Source: Agaricus subrufescens
Taxonomy: Eukaryota > Basidiomycota > Agaricomycetes > Agaricales > Agaricaceae
DNA: 64,000 nt
Assembly (NCBI GenBank): GCA_029945375.1
Contig: CM057068.1
Coordinates: forward strand, 248,001-312,000
Direction: 5' to 3'
The position numbers were made by a program, and so were the translations under genes. Under the pieces are notes generated by a model, which was given only the letters and a program-made list of their open reading frames with translations, was not told where the DNA came from and did not search any database. Below are positions 32,637 through 44,841 of the stretch, piece after piece. Numbering within the stretch: the stretch's first letter is position 1; each line of letters starts with the position of its first letter.

Positions 32637-35601
32637 CTACGCATCTCGATAAGGAGTGACCATCCTCTCCACGCATCGTAACGCAAAATATAACAAGACA
32701 GCACTTGCAAATCCTACAAATACACCTATATCGCCTGACCCCTCCTTAGCTATAGGACCTTCGTAGAAGGCTTGGGACATTGAGGGTATGATGACACCGA
32801 ATGAACCTAGGAAGGCGAGTAATGCTGCTAGACCTAATGGTAGTCGTGATGGTGTGTCCCAGAAGTATGTTAGATAGTTTGAGAATTTGTTTCGGCGGAA
32901 TATGAAATGTTCGGTGAGGACTATTGCTGAGAATGAAGAGGACCAGTAACCGATGACACCTGAGTTTTTGGATATAGATATTAGTTAATTTTGACGGGGC
33001 TTGGGGACGGAGTGTTGAAATTGGTAACGTTACTTACTGAGTACGTTTACAAGGGTGGTGTAGAAACGAGTTTGACCGATGATGGCTATAGGGATCAGGC
33101 TAGTTAGAGTAGAGGAAGTGAGTCATCAGTACTTGGTATATTCACCGAAGAAATCAAGTAGACTTACATTGCCTCCGAAATAATGACATAAACATATCTC
33201 GGTATCCTCGCAAAAAACGGAGCAACCGCCATAAAGCTCATACCTAACCCCCAAAATAAAAATAAATCAGAATCCTACTTCCACAAAAAAAAAAGAAGCT
33301 TACCAAAGGTATACATAGTCGGTGCACAAGCGGCAGGTACACTCAGCGCCATCAACACCAAACAAAATTTCCCGAAACCCCCTGTAGGTTCAAGTACAGC
33401 ACCGACCAATCCACCGATATCATTTCCATTATTGAATCCTTTGGTATAAGACGGGACTCCGACGGCCGCAACTCCGAAAGCGGCACCGAGGGTATGCATA
33501 GCGAACTATCGAGACCCATATTGAGTTCTAAATCAACGATGAATACAATGTCGACATACACTGGCACAGAAGAATCCAAGATATGTATAGATGAAGATCC
33601 GGAATCTTTGAAACATAATTCAATCATCAGTGAACCAACGCAAAAGAGAGAATCACGAACGTTGAAGCTTTTCGATTATGATAAACACCATAATCTGGGG
33701 TCATTGTACACCAACTTATAATACTTGAAGCAACAAAACTAGCACATGAAATAACATCCGAAGGTGACGGAGTTGGAAATTTAGGTAATGTAGATGGATG
33801 GAGATGTTTCGCTCCTACACCGAGCATGATGAAGAAGATTATGAAATTAGGTATCCATGTCACCGTTTCGTACCTAGTTCGAATAAGATAAATGTTATTG
33901 ATTGAAATATAGGGGAATGATCTTACAGATGGACAACTTTGTATCCACAGAACGTAACCTACAACATACAATTCAAGTCAAGTCAAGAACAAGGAATGAA
34001 AAACACACTCACCAACATGGAAATCACCCCTATGATCACGATTCCTAATGTCGCATTGAGATGATCAGGAGACACCGACGCTAACGTCTGTCCTCCGACG
34101 ATACAATTCAAGATCAAAAACCCTTGCATCGAAAAGACATTCAGGAGGCTCGGGATGATGGCCGCTGGATATCTACCGCGCATCATGATCGACAAAACAA
34201 AACAATGAAATGATAGTTAAGTTACCCACCCCCATGAAAATCGACACTGGACCATTCCTCTTGTACCCAATTTAGGGCCAAATACAGCACTTCAGTCCCA
34301 ATTTTTCGTCAAAAGACACAGAGCGACACAAAAGGAATTGTCCGAAAGATAACGCCCCGGCGTTGCCAGCACATACGCCGAACAAAGCCGAAACGGTTCC
34401 ATAATGCCAGACATATACGCCACGGTCGTTTTGATACATTCGCATTTAGCGGTGGAGTCACCCCAAAATACAAAAAAAAAAAAAAGTAGTGTTTGCCAAA
34501 AAGGACGAATGATCGACCGAGAGAGGAGTGACCAGTTCCACGTAGAGAAGTCGTCATTTTTGGAATCCAGGGCCCAGGAAACAGGAGGTTCCAGATGGAA
34601 AAAATCGTAAAGAAGTATGTGTGTGAATTCCGTGGTGAAAAGAGTTAATAAAGAGTTAACTTTCATCTGTGACAATCAGAACAAAAAGGAAAACGCACAA
34701 ATATGCGGGAACAGCACAACATCTAAAAATAGTTCGTTAGAGAACTCGTGCATCAGCAGTTGCAGTACGCGCATGAAAAATGTCGGACCCGTGAACGAAT
34801 AAGATTATCAATGGGAAAAAATCGGTGCAACAGGGCCCCATTCAGGGAACACACTCTCCGGTTGTCAGAAAGTGTAGAGCAAGGGTTGGTTTCGGAATCA
34901 GAAAGATCAGGGATTAGGGCTCCGGCGGACCGTTGGGCCCCAAAATAGGTCGAAATTTTTGTAATCACGATCATGATATGCGGAGACTCACATAGTGTCC
35001 ACGACGATAAAAATGGCCACAGCATGCTTCAGGTCCATCCCAAAGAATGCAGGAGCGGCAGAGCCAGTACTAAACGCCAAAATGTTGAAATTGGAGGTAA
35101 ACCAGACGAAAAACATCTGGTATAATCGCATATCGGTACGTTCGGAGGGTTCGGTCGGAGAGATCCTGCGATGAAGTCAGCGAACGTTTCCTCTTTCTGC
35201 TATGTCATTGCTGTTGAATGCAGTTTTCCGTATATATCAGGGCTCCAGAGTAGGGACTGAAGCGATGCCAGCCGAGCGATCGGCACAATCACAAGGCAGG
35301 ATCTGAGATTGGAAAAGCATTCACGGACACGAACTCTGGGCCAGCTGAGGCCAATAACCGAGTTTCTCTCGAATGATAGATCAAAAAATAGGTACGTGAC
35401 TCACCCGTGAGTCTCAACCCCCCATTTCAATAGCGTTCCTCTGATGTCCTGCCACTGGAAAGATCTCTTTGCAACTTTTTCGTCAGACCTAACACCGTGG
35501 TGAATGATGCATCAGTGCCCCGAGGTAGAGAGTGATCCCGCTAAGCACCTCACGAGGTCTCTTTCTTCATCTTTGACCCTAAGTTCTGATTCGTGCTTCA
35601 T
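32637..35601 (-). CDS. NCS1-family purine-cytosine permease (Fcy2-like)
   Basis: Proton-coupled nucleobase transporter of the plasma membrane. The proposed start MKHESELRVKDEERDL (35601) joins to WQDIRGTLLKWGVETHG, then ISPTEPSERTDMRLYQMFFV and WFTSNFNILAFSTGSAAPAF, the NCS1 signature. Further exons give FGPKLGTRGMVQCRFSWG, YPAAIIPSLLNVFSMQGFLI, HTLGAAFGVAAVGVPSYTKG, NGNDIGGLVGAVLEPTGGFG, CAPTMYTFG, MSFMAVAPFFARIPRYVYVI and GVIGYWSSSFSAIVLTEHFI. It ends VTPYRDA. Order and motifs match fungal PCP proteins, with about 12 membrane segments expected. The first junction is inferred, and one intron (about 34300-34990) is far longer than the others. Whether it imports purines, cytosine or a related vitamin cannot be told. 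Confidence 0.87.
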
Positions 35602-36060
35602 TCTTGCGATCTCGTGCCGAAGGCCAGCGGAAGACAGGGGGTGGGATTCTTGGACTAGTAGCCCGGAGGACGAGGGCAGCCAGTGGGAGGGCGAAAGGTA
35701 TGGGCTGCGACTTTGCGTTCCCACGGGGAGTCTCGAGGGCACATGCAACGGATTTAATATCCGCAGAAATTTGACCTGTCGGCCAATAGGATCACAGGCC
35801 CGAGATCACACGATGGAGAGGTGGATTAGCGGTAGCATTAATAATAACAGACAAGTTAAGTACGAATAAATGCATAGAAGTACAGTGAACAATGCGAAGA
35901 AACCCAAAAGCTGCATGAAACGGCGTCTATCCTTCTGGCGCCGCACAGCCGGCAGCTCTGACGCCAAGAAGCAGGACCCCGACCGGTCCCTGTTCTCGAC
36001 AAGATGAAATGCTTGGACCATGGTCCGCCACATCCCAAAAACTCAACATCTCTCCATCAA
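35602..36060. other. Upstream region of the permease gene
   Basis: No supported gene. Frames at 35504-35869 (+) and 35806-36033 (-) lack recognisable motifs. Confidence 0.4.
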
Positions 36061-36531
36061 CTACCGTAAGGGCTGTGTCCGAGAGGCCCTTACGGCGTAG
36101 TGGTGGCCCCTGGACTTGGGAGACATCATGAAGCGGGGTTCGGTCAATCTCCGCATCTGATCTGTGACTTGTTTTGCGAGAAAGACAGTCTCGTTTTCTT
36201 GCTCATAATGTGTTAGACTGTCGTCAATAGTCTCGAGTATGCAGATGTCGGTGGGATGGAGTGTTCGCGCCTCGGAGAAACGGAACATCTTGACAAACTC
36301 GTGACGGAAAATCTTGACATCGACTGTCGTCAGTGCCGATGCAGGAGTGGCATAGGACACTGGCAGATATTAAGCATAAGTGTGCGAATGGGGCAGAGAG
36401 ACATTGTCAGACACACCCTGGACAAGGACGACATCACCTCCGATGCTCGCCAAGGCAAAGTAGCCCGCGTCGATGTGCGCAGGGACGCAAGGGGCGGCGA
36501 AGGACGGGGGCGGGAGGGCCGAGAGGGACAT
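36061..36531 (-). CDS. Small hypothetical protein, two exons (tentative)
   Basis: Start MSLSALPPPSFAAPC at 36531; exon 36531-36417 joins by a GT...CAG intron to 36359-36061, giving 137 residues in phase. The second exon reads DVKIFRHEFVKMFRFSEA and TDICILETIDDSLTHYEQ, which looks like ordinary soluble protein. I do not recognise it. The 3' end encodes part of a DNA hairpin (36064-36095). An upstream in-frame extension to 36861 is possible but GC-rich and low in complexity. Confidence 0.35.
36064..36095. repeat. Inverted repeat, 10-bp stem
   Basis: CCGTAAGGGC and GCCCTTACGG are separated by 12 bases. It sits at the very end of the tentative small gene and could act in 3'-end formation. Confidence 0.6.
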
Positions 36532-37130
36532 TTTGGGAGGGGAGAGTGGGGAGGGGAAGGGGCGAGGCTGCTTTATATGCGACGCATGAGGGACACGAGG
36601 AGGAGATCGAGAACTGAGATCGTCGTGGCCGTGGGAACTCTCGCCCTGCTCGCCGTGGTCGAAGCTGCCGGCAGTCTTCGGCGACTCCCAGAATTTATCA
36701 TCTCCAGCTCCAATTATACCCATCACCGCAGGCACGGCCTTCCAGTGGCAAGCCCCCTTGGCCCTCGTCCGTACCTGCTCACCCCTACACTGCGTTCGAT
36801 GTCTGTCCAAATGCGCCTCCTCCCCTTCGACACGCGGGGCCATTTTACCGAGACTAATCATTTTCGCTACGCTCTTGTCATCCCCTTTCAGCTGTCCAGT
36901 ATTCCGTCAGGGAAGACTCTTCCATTACTAACCCATTCAGTAGCCTCGACCAGGCCTCGACAACACACCGCATTCCCTCTGCCCAGCGTCTTGTGTGCAT
37001 GGCCACGGGGGGAGCCACAAAGAAGGTTCCCCAATCACATGAGCGTCCAATCAATCAGATGTCCTTCTCCTCGTCCATTGCCTGCATATTTCCTAAACAA
37101 ATCAATTCCAATGTCTCAGACTAGTGTGCG

Positions 37131-38320
37131 AGCTTGAGTTATGTTAAGTAACGTTTCCGCCAGTAATCCGGTAATACTCGCTTTAGTTACCCCGTTCTTC
37201 GGACCATCCCAATCTCGTAATAGCATCGATACGCGATAACCTAGAGAAAATCGTCTCGGCAACATAGGCTCAAGGCCTTCAAACGGCGCTTCCCGATGGC
37301 ACACAGCCTTTGCTCATTCCATCAAACCCCAAGCCCAGAAAAGTTCACTTGAACGACGCCCAAGTGTAATTTTTGGGACATGTGGATCCCTATCTCCCAT
37401 TCTCGTTAGCGTTAAACCTTTTTCGTAGCTCGCTTTAGAGTTTGTATTAAACAGACCTGAATCGCTACCCCAAGTATTTCCGTACCGCTCAGTTAAGGTG
37501 GACAATAGTTTGGCACATACTCGCAGCTATCTCATTCCGTCGACCTCGAACGTGCCCTTTTCTGCAGAGTGAGTCAATTGAGGTTAACCCTGTACTCTCG
37601 CTGCCGATAAACACATTCAGGGTTGTCAATCCGATTGCATCTCGTGTAGTAATGACTTCATCATATGAAAACACAAGGTTGTGTCGACTAACACGACCTC
37701 AAGGTTCATCCGTCCCAAATACACAACACTACATCATTCAGGATCCTTACTCGGCGTACAAAAAACTGGACTGCGGTGTTTTTTTACTCTGTCTTACGGG
37801 CACCAGACTCATTTTCATTCTCAAACTACTATTGTCGGGCTGGAGGGTGCTAATGTGCAAAAATTGAAGCTCGCCTATCCAGGGTAGAGGGGAACAAAGA
37901 CGCCAAAAACAATTCAGTCGCTTATTAAGTATTTTTGTATTAAGGGAATTAAAGGGAAGACCACAATCAAAATTCGATCCCGTCACTTACCCGAGATAAA
38001 AGTTTCTGTTTGAATTTCCGAAAAAAGTCATCGTCATGCTGTTTGATTTATGACTGGTCGTCAGTGAATTTAGCACGTTTCACCACCGCGTGAATAAAGG
38101 GGCTATATCGTACAAGTCACTTACAAATCAGTGGTCTTCTGAGGTCGTTCGAGAACAGTCGTGGAGTTGTGCGTTTATATTCGACTGCGCAGTACACGGT
38201 CTTCCGATGTGATACTTAATCTGCTTTAGTATATCGATCTCAGACTCGCAATGCATAAATCTTTTGCACCCGAGGTAAACTGTCAGACGAGCTGTGAAGG
38301 AAACATTCATCACTGATACC
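37131..38320 (-). CDS. Coding-like exons of an unrecognised gene (tentative)
   Basis: On the minus strand several stretches look translated and lie next to strong splice donors (GTAAGTGAC at 37994 and again near 38110): an initial piece MMNVSFTARLTVYLGCKRF (about 38310), a short DDDFFRKFKQKLLSR exon (about 38040-37995), LSTLTERYGNTWGSDSG (about 37510), TRMGDRDPHVPKITLGRR (about 37400) and VSMLLRDWDGPKNGVTKASI (about 37230-37180). I cannot join them into one uninterrupted protein or assign a family. It may be a transposon-borne or decayed gene. Confidence 0.3.
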
Positions 38321-39579
38321 TTCGACGTAAAACTTTATCTCACGTCCAACTAATGTAAATATATAAGCTGAGTAAGTCATAGTAGCATTTCACCTAATTT
38401 CTCCCTTAGAACCCTCACATCTGAGGCCGCTATCAGCGTGCGAACCCTCTCTCTGTTCCCTCTACCTCGACTCTCACAGATGATGAATGAAGAAACGTAA
38501 AGTGTCATGTCTCTCTCCTTCCTCTGACACACAATCAATCATTCTATGACATCTTTTCTCAGTACGCCCTCCAGCTCCACTACCTTCCTCAGATAGCATG
38601 GGAATTTCTTGCCCAAAGAACACGGATGGTTATTAATCAACAGCACTTGATTTCCGTGCAACCGCCAGTACGACGTCTGAACGAACTTTCGCTACTAGAA
38701 CATTTCGGAGAGATAGTGTTGTTGATGAAGTTCCAAACGGAGTGACCTCATATTTACCATTTTCCCCATTCGGGTTTACCCGAACGAATTCGAGAATACG
38801 GTGTGGCGTTGATTCGGTCGGACCTATGACTTTCATGGGATGGATGATGAATAAAATGACGACTTGTTTTACACATTTACACTCAGTGCCTTCAAAAATA
38901 GGGTTTCTTCGGAGATAATGGGACAACTCTCAAGCATACTACAAGTGCCAACACAACTATACAGAACCTAGAGTCCAGGACGGTCCGTAGCACCGACGAG
39001 CTGTGATTGAGAGGACCACCTCATTCTGGTCGCTGCTAGTGTTCACCCGAGGAGCATATATCCGACCTCTGATACAAAACCAGATGACCACGTTCGCGGT
39101 TATAGTCACATTGCATTTGGTCAACCCCCCCTGACCTCTTATCCGAAGTCAAGTCTACTACTTCGTTGGCCGCAGGTCATATTACCAGACTTGGTCATCT
39201 CAGACCCTCGACCTCTATCTCATCAAAACGACACCTGAATATCTCCACACTCCAATTTACGAAAGAGTGCTCATGGGTTCAACTCGTTACCCAAAAGAAA
39301 CAAATCAATCTGCGCTAATACCCCCGAAACCACTACAAATAGCCTTACAGGAAAAAGCCCGGTTCATCGCAAATTGCGTACTACCTCAATTGATTTGTAT
39401 ATCTGTCTCATTCTCCCACAATATACTACACTACTTCATCAATCGTCATAGATGAGGGTATAACATTCCTCCGGTGGAGCCATACATCAACAACGTGTTC
39501 TTTTTTCACACCCGAACGAGTCAGACAGGTTTTTTTTTAACATGCCTTTCAATCCCTAATTTTACTCTAATATAAATGC
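38321..39579. other. Intergenic, no gene supported
   Basis: A 97-codon minus-strand frame at 38633-38926 has no recognised motif. A T-rich run at 39531-39539 lies beyond the K+ channel stop codon. Nothing else was seen. Confidence 0.4.
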
Positions 39580-42396
39580 TTATTCCTCTATCGTCTCTGT
39601 AAATAGCTTTGTCCGCGCTCGACGTATATGCGATAACATATGTTGAAGTTCACCTGCACATGACGCACCGAAAAACAAAACAAAACAAAAAAAAACAAAA
39701 AAAGATGGATGGGTTTGTGAAGGTAGTCCAAGTAGAAAAAACGAAGGAAAAACTCACTCTCAATGGTATGTAGAAGTTTCCCCTCCTTAACCGCTCCTTC
39801 TTCCACAATCAATCCCTTCAACGTATCCACACGAGATAACAACTCCCGATTCCCAAAAATAACGCCATCGTCTCCCTGGCCTAAACCACTCATTGAAGGA
39901 TCTGAATAATCCACCACCACCGTCTCGGTGTTTTGCATAATCTCTGACGTTGTTACATTGTTGTCATCCTTCTTTTCTTCTGTGATGCTGGCATGGGCAG
40001 CGCTGGATATGATAATATCTTTGTATCCTTCTGTGTACCTATCCGCGAGGACTTGAAAAGGCGTCCGTGACATCAAGGTGATGTGAGATTGATATGTTTA
40101 GTATTTGCTTACGGGAGATAAGGATAGTCATAGTCCCAACACCACACAAAGCCCAACCGACGAAGATGGAACGTCCAGCAGGTGTTTTCGGTACAGGATC
40201 ACCTTTCCAAAACCCAGTAGGTTCCAACAAACATACTAAAAAGAGAAAGATCTACGCACCATACCCGACCGTACTAAAAGTAACAAAGCCTAGTATGTTC
40301 CCAAAAAAAGTCAAATGAGAACAGTCGCGTGTTTATATAAAGAGAGTTGCTTACAAAAATAAAGTGATAGAGTGTAAGTCCAACCTTCGGTTGCTGAAAA
40401 GACAGCTGAGCCGGCCTGACAAAAAAACTTTTTAGAAATCGCTTCCATAAAAATAGGAGTGGTCTAAATCTTACCAGCCAAAAAGTTAAAAATATTGTCA
40501 GAGCAGCGATGATCCTGACTATAAAGTATCTCTTCTCTTCCAACTTCAACTCATCCAGAGTCATGATAAGACCACCAGTCCCTGATGTATCTTCGGCATC
40601 AACACCGTTGTTATCCTGCTGCCCAGTATTGCTCTCTTCTCTCCTCGGCGACCCATGTGGTTGGCCCATACTAAATGCGTAAGCGAAACTACCGAGAAGG
40701 TTAATCATCATTCCCATCCTATAGTGAGTGGGTGCCGTATTCGCTGCCTGTCCATTTCCGATGTATTCGAATAATGGATGTCCAGCCTGGTCACGAAACC
40801 GCTTCGGTAAAAGATCTTTCAAAGGTGCACCAGCTTCCATTGCAGCGGCTTGTAACTGAGCATCGCTCAACGCCCGAAGGTTTAGTTCCATATGCCTCCA
40901 ATTGGGATTTCGTCGTAATTTGAGTTGGTGTAATCTTCTGCAAATGTGGACTCGAATAGCACGAACTGATCTCCACCAAAACCTTCTCAACGACCCGTTA
41001 ATTCGCCTTTCTTCTTCTTGCGCTTCTTCCTCCTCCTCTTCCTCCTCTCTTTCCTCCTCATTTGCATCAACAACAACACAAACCGGCAATCCCGCCTGCT
41101 CCAACCTCCATTTCAAGGCCGCCTCCCATCTATCCTTAACTCTCTTTTTCCACTTTCTGCGAAGTCGAGCATAGAAGTTATTTCGTATGGCTTCTGAGAG
41201 AGATTCATGTATAAGTCCGATAGTAATTGCTATGAGCACAATCCCCAATACTGTGTATACACTCGTGAATACACGCGCCCCTGGAGTCTGGGGTGAGATA
41301 TCTCCAAAACCTATGTATAAAGTAGAACGGTTTATAGGTTTGCTTTAATATATTGAAGAGGTGGTAGTGCTTACCAATGGTTTCAATACAAACGACGGTG
41401 AAGTATAAAGCATTTATATACGTAAGAGATATGAGAGACATATGAACAGCTGCTCCAAAGGCTATATAGCCCAGTAGTGCAATGATCATAATTGCAAGCT
41501 CTCGTTGTTTCTTCGTTAACCCGCTCACTGTGATCAAACAAAAATTCATTATTTTAAATGTAATGACACTAGAACTTCACTTACCGTGCCTTTCCGCTTC
41601 AGATGACATAAAGTAGTCCAGAACAAGAGTAATATTGACCAAAAATGACGCAAAAGTCGAACATAGGGTCGTCCAGAATGCTTGACCGAGAGAAAATCCA
41701 TCGTCTACTTGAGTTTTTATAACGAATATGATGAGGACGCTTATATCCAGGATATCTATCACGAGGGGGATTATAAGTTAACAAAGGTTCGGGATGAGAC
41801 GAACCCCAAGAGAGAGAGAGAGAGAAAGACATACCATGCAATGTCAATAAAATAATACTTAAAATCGACACCAATTTAACGTACTTCTCAAAAAGCCTAA
41901 CCAGAAGACACAAATTCGTAATCACAGCAAAAGCAATACCAAAGCCCAGCATAATCCTCACGTATCTCGGATCAGATTGGAATTCGACAATCTCATGGTG
42001 GGAATTGGTTCGAATATACCAATGACCGGTGAGTCCGGGTATGGCTAATAATATCGAAAACGGTACGAATATGCTTGATATCAGGGGAAGCGACCTGATT
42101 CTGGTGTTATTGTCGTGGTGGCTGTCGCTTTGATTGTGTGGTTGGCGAGAATGTGCCGGTGGGGCCGGGCTTGGCGTTCTGGTACGTCGACTAGGATTAC
42201 GATCACGTCGGGTTGATGAATTACTGTGTGTAGTATAAATCTTCTCCCCATTGGCATTGTACATAGACCTAGATGGAGGAACAGGTGAAATAATACTCCC
42301 AGACTGCCTGGTATCAGGTCCATGACGGCGCTTATTGTGGTTTGGCAGGAATGATCGCCATGAAGCGAGTATTGAAAAAGCTGCGCGCAAAACCAT
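39580..42396 (-). CDS. TOK1: TOK-type two-pore outward-rectifying K+ channel
   Basis: Fungal potassium channel with eight membrane segments and two pore loops, acting at the plasma membrane to set membrane potential. From the start MVLRAAFSILASW the exons give LPLISSIFVPFSILLAIPG, VRIMLGFGIAFAVITNLCLL, DILDISVLIIFVI, FWTTLCSTFASFLVNITLVL, and first pore NALYFTVVCIETIG joined across an intron to FGDISP, making the TIGFGD filter. A long acidic/basic cytosolic insert (EEEREEEEEEEEAQ) is followed by RIIAALTIFLTFWLVG, second pore ATEGWTYTLSLYF joined to CFVTFSTVGYG, making TVGYGD, and GWALCGVGTMTILIS. The last exon ends LFTETIEE at 39580. The second filter is split by introns on both sides. It shares a 260-bp divergent region with URA5. 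Confidence 0.9.
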
Positions 42397-42656
42397 TGGT
42401 TACTGTTTGTTGATGAGTACCGCTAGTGGTGCATTGAGCGAGAGGAAGAAAAAAAATTCAGAGGGGATTGTGGTGCTAGAGCGTCCCTTGCTTTTGAACG
42501 ACGAGGAGTATCCACTTGGCAGTAGTAGGGAACGGGTAGGAGACCGTAAACGGGCGGGGTAGCATTTGAAGCATTTAAAGTTGGCACACCACGTGAGCGT
42601 GTGTCCCGATATAGAGCTTCTTAGATTAAATTCCTCCACTGACACACTCCAAAACG
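42397..42656. promoter_or_regulatory. Divergent promoter region of K+ channel and URA5
   Basis: 260 bp between two opposed start codons. No clear motif assigned. Confidence 0.5.
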
Positions 42657-43407
42657 ATGACTACATCTTCTTTACCGAACTACAAATCCCAACTTATCGA
42701 ACATGCAATGTCAGTAGATGCTCTCAAATTTGGTACTTTTACCCTCAAATCTGGCCGGTAAGTTATGAGACTTTGCACGCACAGCCTATATCAATTTTCT
42801 TTTTCTGGTTATTGTTTTTGATAGGATCTCTCCATATTTTTTCAATGCAGGATTATTATGTACAGGTCCCATCCTAGCGACACTCGCCAGTGCCTACGCA
42901 GCAACGATAACAGACGCTCAATCATCGCACACCCTACCCCAATTCGACGTTCTCTTCGGCCCAGCGTACAAGGGTATACCCTTCGCCTCAACAACATCTC
43001 TTCTGCTCCACACCCAACATAACATCCAAGTCGGATTCGCTTACGACAGAAAAGAAGCAAAAGATCATGGAGAGGGTGGAATCATGGTGGGAATCCCTGT
43101 ACAGGGAAAGAAGGTCGTTATTCTCGATGATGTCATGACTTCTGGTAAAGCAGTCAGAGGTGCTATTGATACAGTCAAAGCGAATGGTGGCGAAGTCGTC
43201 GGAGTTATACAAGCTCTTGATAGAGAGGAAGTCGGACAGGACGGTGTTAGTAGTACGGTCAAAGAGGTTGAAGGACTTGTAGGAGAGGGAAGAGTGAAGT
43301 CGATTTTGAAGATGAGGGATTTGATGGTTTGGTTAGAAAAAAATGGCATGCAGAAAGAATTGGATGATATGCGAGAATATTGGCAGAAGTACGGGTTGAA
43401 GAACTAA
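42657..43407 (+). CDS. URA5: Orotate phosphoribosyltransferase
   Basis: It converts orotate and PRPP to orotidine 5'-phosphate in pyrimidine synthesis (cytosol). Exon 1 (42657-42757) and exon 2 (42825-43407) join in phase through a 67-nt intron, giving 227 residues, the usual fungal OPRT size. Visible blocks: ALKFGTFTLKSGR joined to ISPYFFNAGLL (residues about 20-45), LFGPAYKGIPFA, FAYDRKEAKDHGEGG (the flexible catalytic loop, with the RKEAKDHGEGG sequence), and the PRPP-binding signature VVILDDVMTSGKAVRGA. The C-terminus ends WQKYGLKN. All conserved residues I can check are present. Confidence 0.96.
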
Positions 43408-43516
43408 GGAGCCGCACTGTCTAGTAGGAAAAAGGAAATATACTAAATTGCGTTAATACACATCAACTCTCACTAGAAGGTTACAATAACTAGAGCTTCC
43501 CTTCCGTCGCTTTATC

Positions 43517-44643
43517 TTAATCAGTTACGGCATCCTCTCCAAACTTTTCCTTCAACTCATCAAACACCTTGGCCCATGCAGGTCGAGGAATCTGATATCC
43601 ATCACCAAGTTTTGCATAAGATACACCCCCCAATCTACAAATCGGCCTTAACTTTCCTGTATCTGGTATACCTCGAGTATGATCCATGATATCCTTTCGC
43701 ATATGGATATACTTGACATATCCCAGAATAAGTGTGTGGGTAGCGCGGAGCGACTTTGGATCCACTATATCTACAGAATGGAACAGCTATAATGGAGGCT
43801 TACCCCTAAGGGGAATGATTATTGTTAAGATAACTGAATTCACTTACTTCGCACTCCATCGAGAATGCACTTTCTTTGACACGGGGTGCTTTAACATGGA
43901 TCTTTGTAAAGCTCAATTGTCAGCACCGCTAAGCCTACTGATCCCTAAAGTAGAAAGGAGAACGTACACTCGGTTCCTTGGTCAAACCACTCAATTCCCA
44001 TTCACTATAAAACGGAGGGGCATCGATAGAACACGCATTAGCATTCTCTACAAATGCTTCACTGATTATATTAACAGTAAAATTCTTCGTCGCTCGGATA
44101 TTCCGGGCTGTATCCTTGAGTCTCGTGGGATGATTTGTACAAGAGATCGAGATGACCGGAGGTGTGGGGGAGACCTTTTTATCCATAATTTCAATTTAGC
44201 GAGGAGGTCCATTTAGATTTGACAGGAAAAGAATTTCACCTGATTAAACCAGCTGATCCGATATGACCACTCGATCAATAGATTTATCGCGATGTAGATT
44301 GACGGAACACACCTGAACGTCCCAAGGTTCTCTACTCCATCTTCTGACACACTCGATACAAAAGCGACTGGGCGAGGAGTTATACCCGCAATTAAAGTCC
44401 TGTATATAAGTCCAGGGCTGAATATTATAATCAGCATACAAGGACGATAAGAATAGGAGAACACTCGATTGACTCTGCCTTTGAGGTATCCATAACCTCC
44501 CATCCACTGTCTAATCCCTTCAGCCACTCCCTTCCTCCCGGGGTCTCTTCGACCTTTCGACCCCAGGTGAAATCAGGATTGGGGGACTCAGTGTATTTCC
44601 ACTCTGTGGTGCGACTAAAAGGTGGTAGCTGTTCTGAGGACAT
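43517..44643 (-). CDS. Flavin reductase-like domain protein
   Basis: FMN-binding split-barrel protein of the flavin reductase/NADH:FMN oxidoreductase-like class (DIM6/NTAB type). From MSSEQLPPFSRTTEWKYTES the exons give GREWLKGLDSGWEVMD, ALYRTLIAGITPRPVAFVSS (the I.PRPVAfvST FMN-site motif), VISISCTNHPTRLKDTARNI, KNFTVNIISEAFVENANACS, APRVKESAFSMECE, THTLILGYVKYIHMRKDI and GKLRPICRLGGVSYAKLGDG. About six exons. Members are often found as partners of oxygenases or as enzymes of unknown substrate. The specific reaction is not deducible. It is convergent with URA5, with 109 bp between stops. Confidence 0.85.
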
Positions 44644-44841
44644 GGGAGAGTCGGGTATAGGGGAAACAATGACTGATCAGGATAAGCTTATAATAGGACC
44701 CGAGATAGATCATGTCAGCAGAGACGGAGAAGCGGGAAGAATTCCGTCAAGGATCCCCAAGGTAATAGGCCAGCAAATAGACAACAATTTGTTTCTCATC
44801 ACTTTATACGCGACAATAGAACAAAAAAAGTTTTTAAAAAA

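Noticed and set aside
34292..34675. A 127-codon minus-strand frame within the permease gene
   Set aside because: It falls in the oversized intron, includes a Phe run from the poly-A tract, and has no recognisable domain; I treat it as intronic.
36256..37137. A 293-codon open frame on the + strand
   Set aside because: The region is GC-rich, the frame is Arg-rich without any domain, and the opposite strand has an equally long frame; it looks like a composition effect.
41811..41826. Short (GA)n run considered as a functional repeat
   Set aside because: It is a small microsatellite inside an intron of the K+ channel gene; nothing suggests function.
42988..43349. Minus-strand frames opposite URA5
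   Set aside because: They are antisense to a clear OPRT exon with all family motifs.
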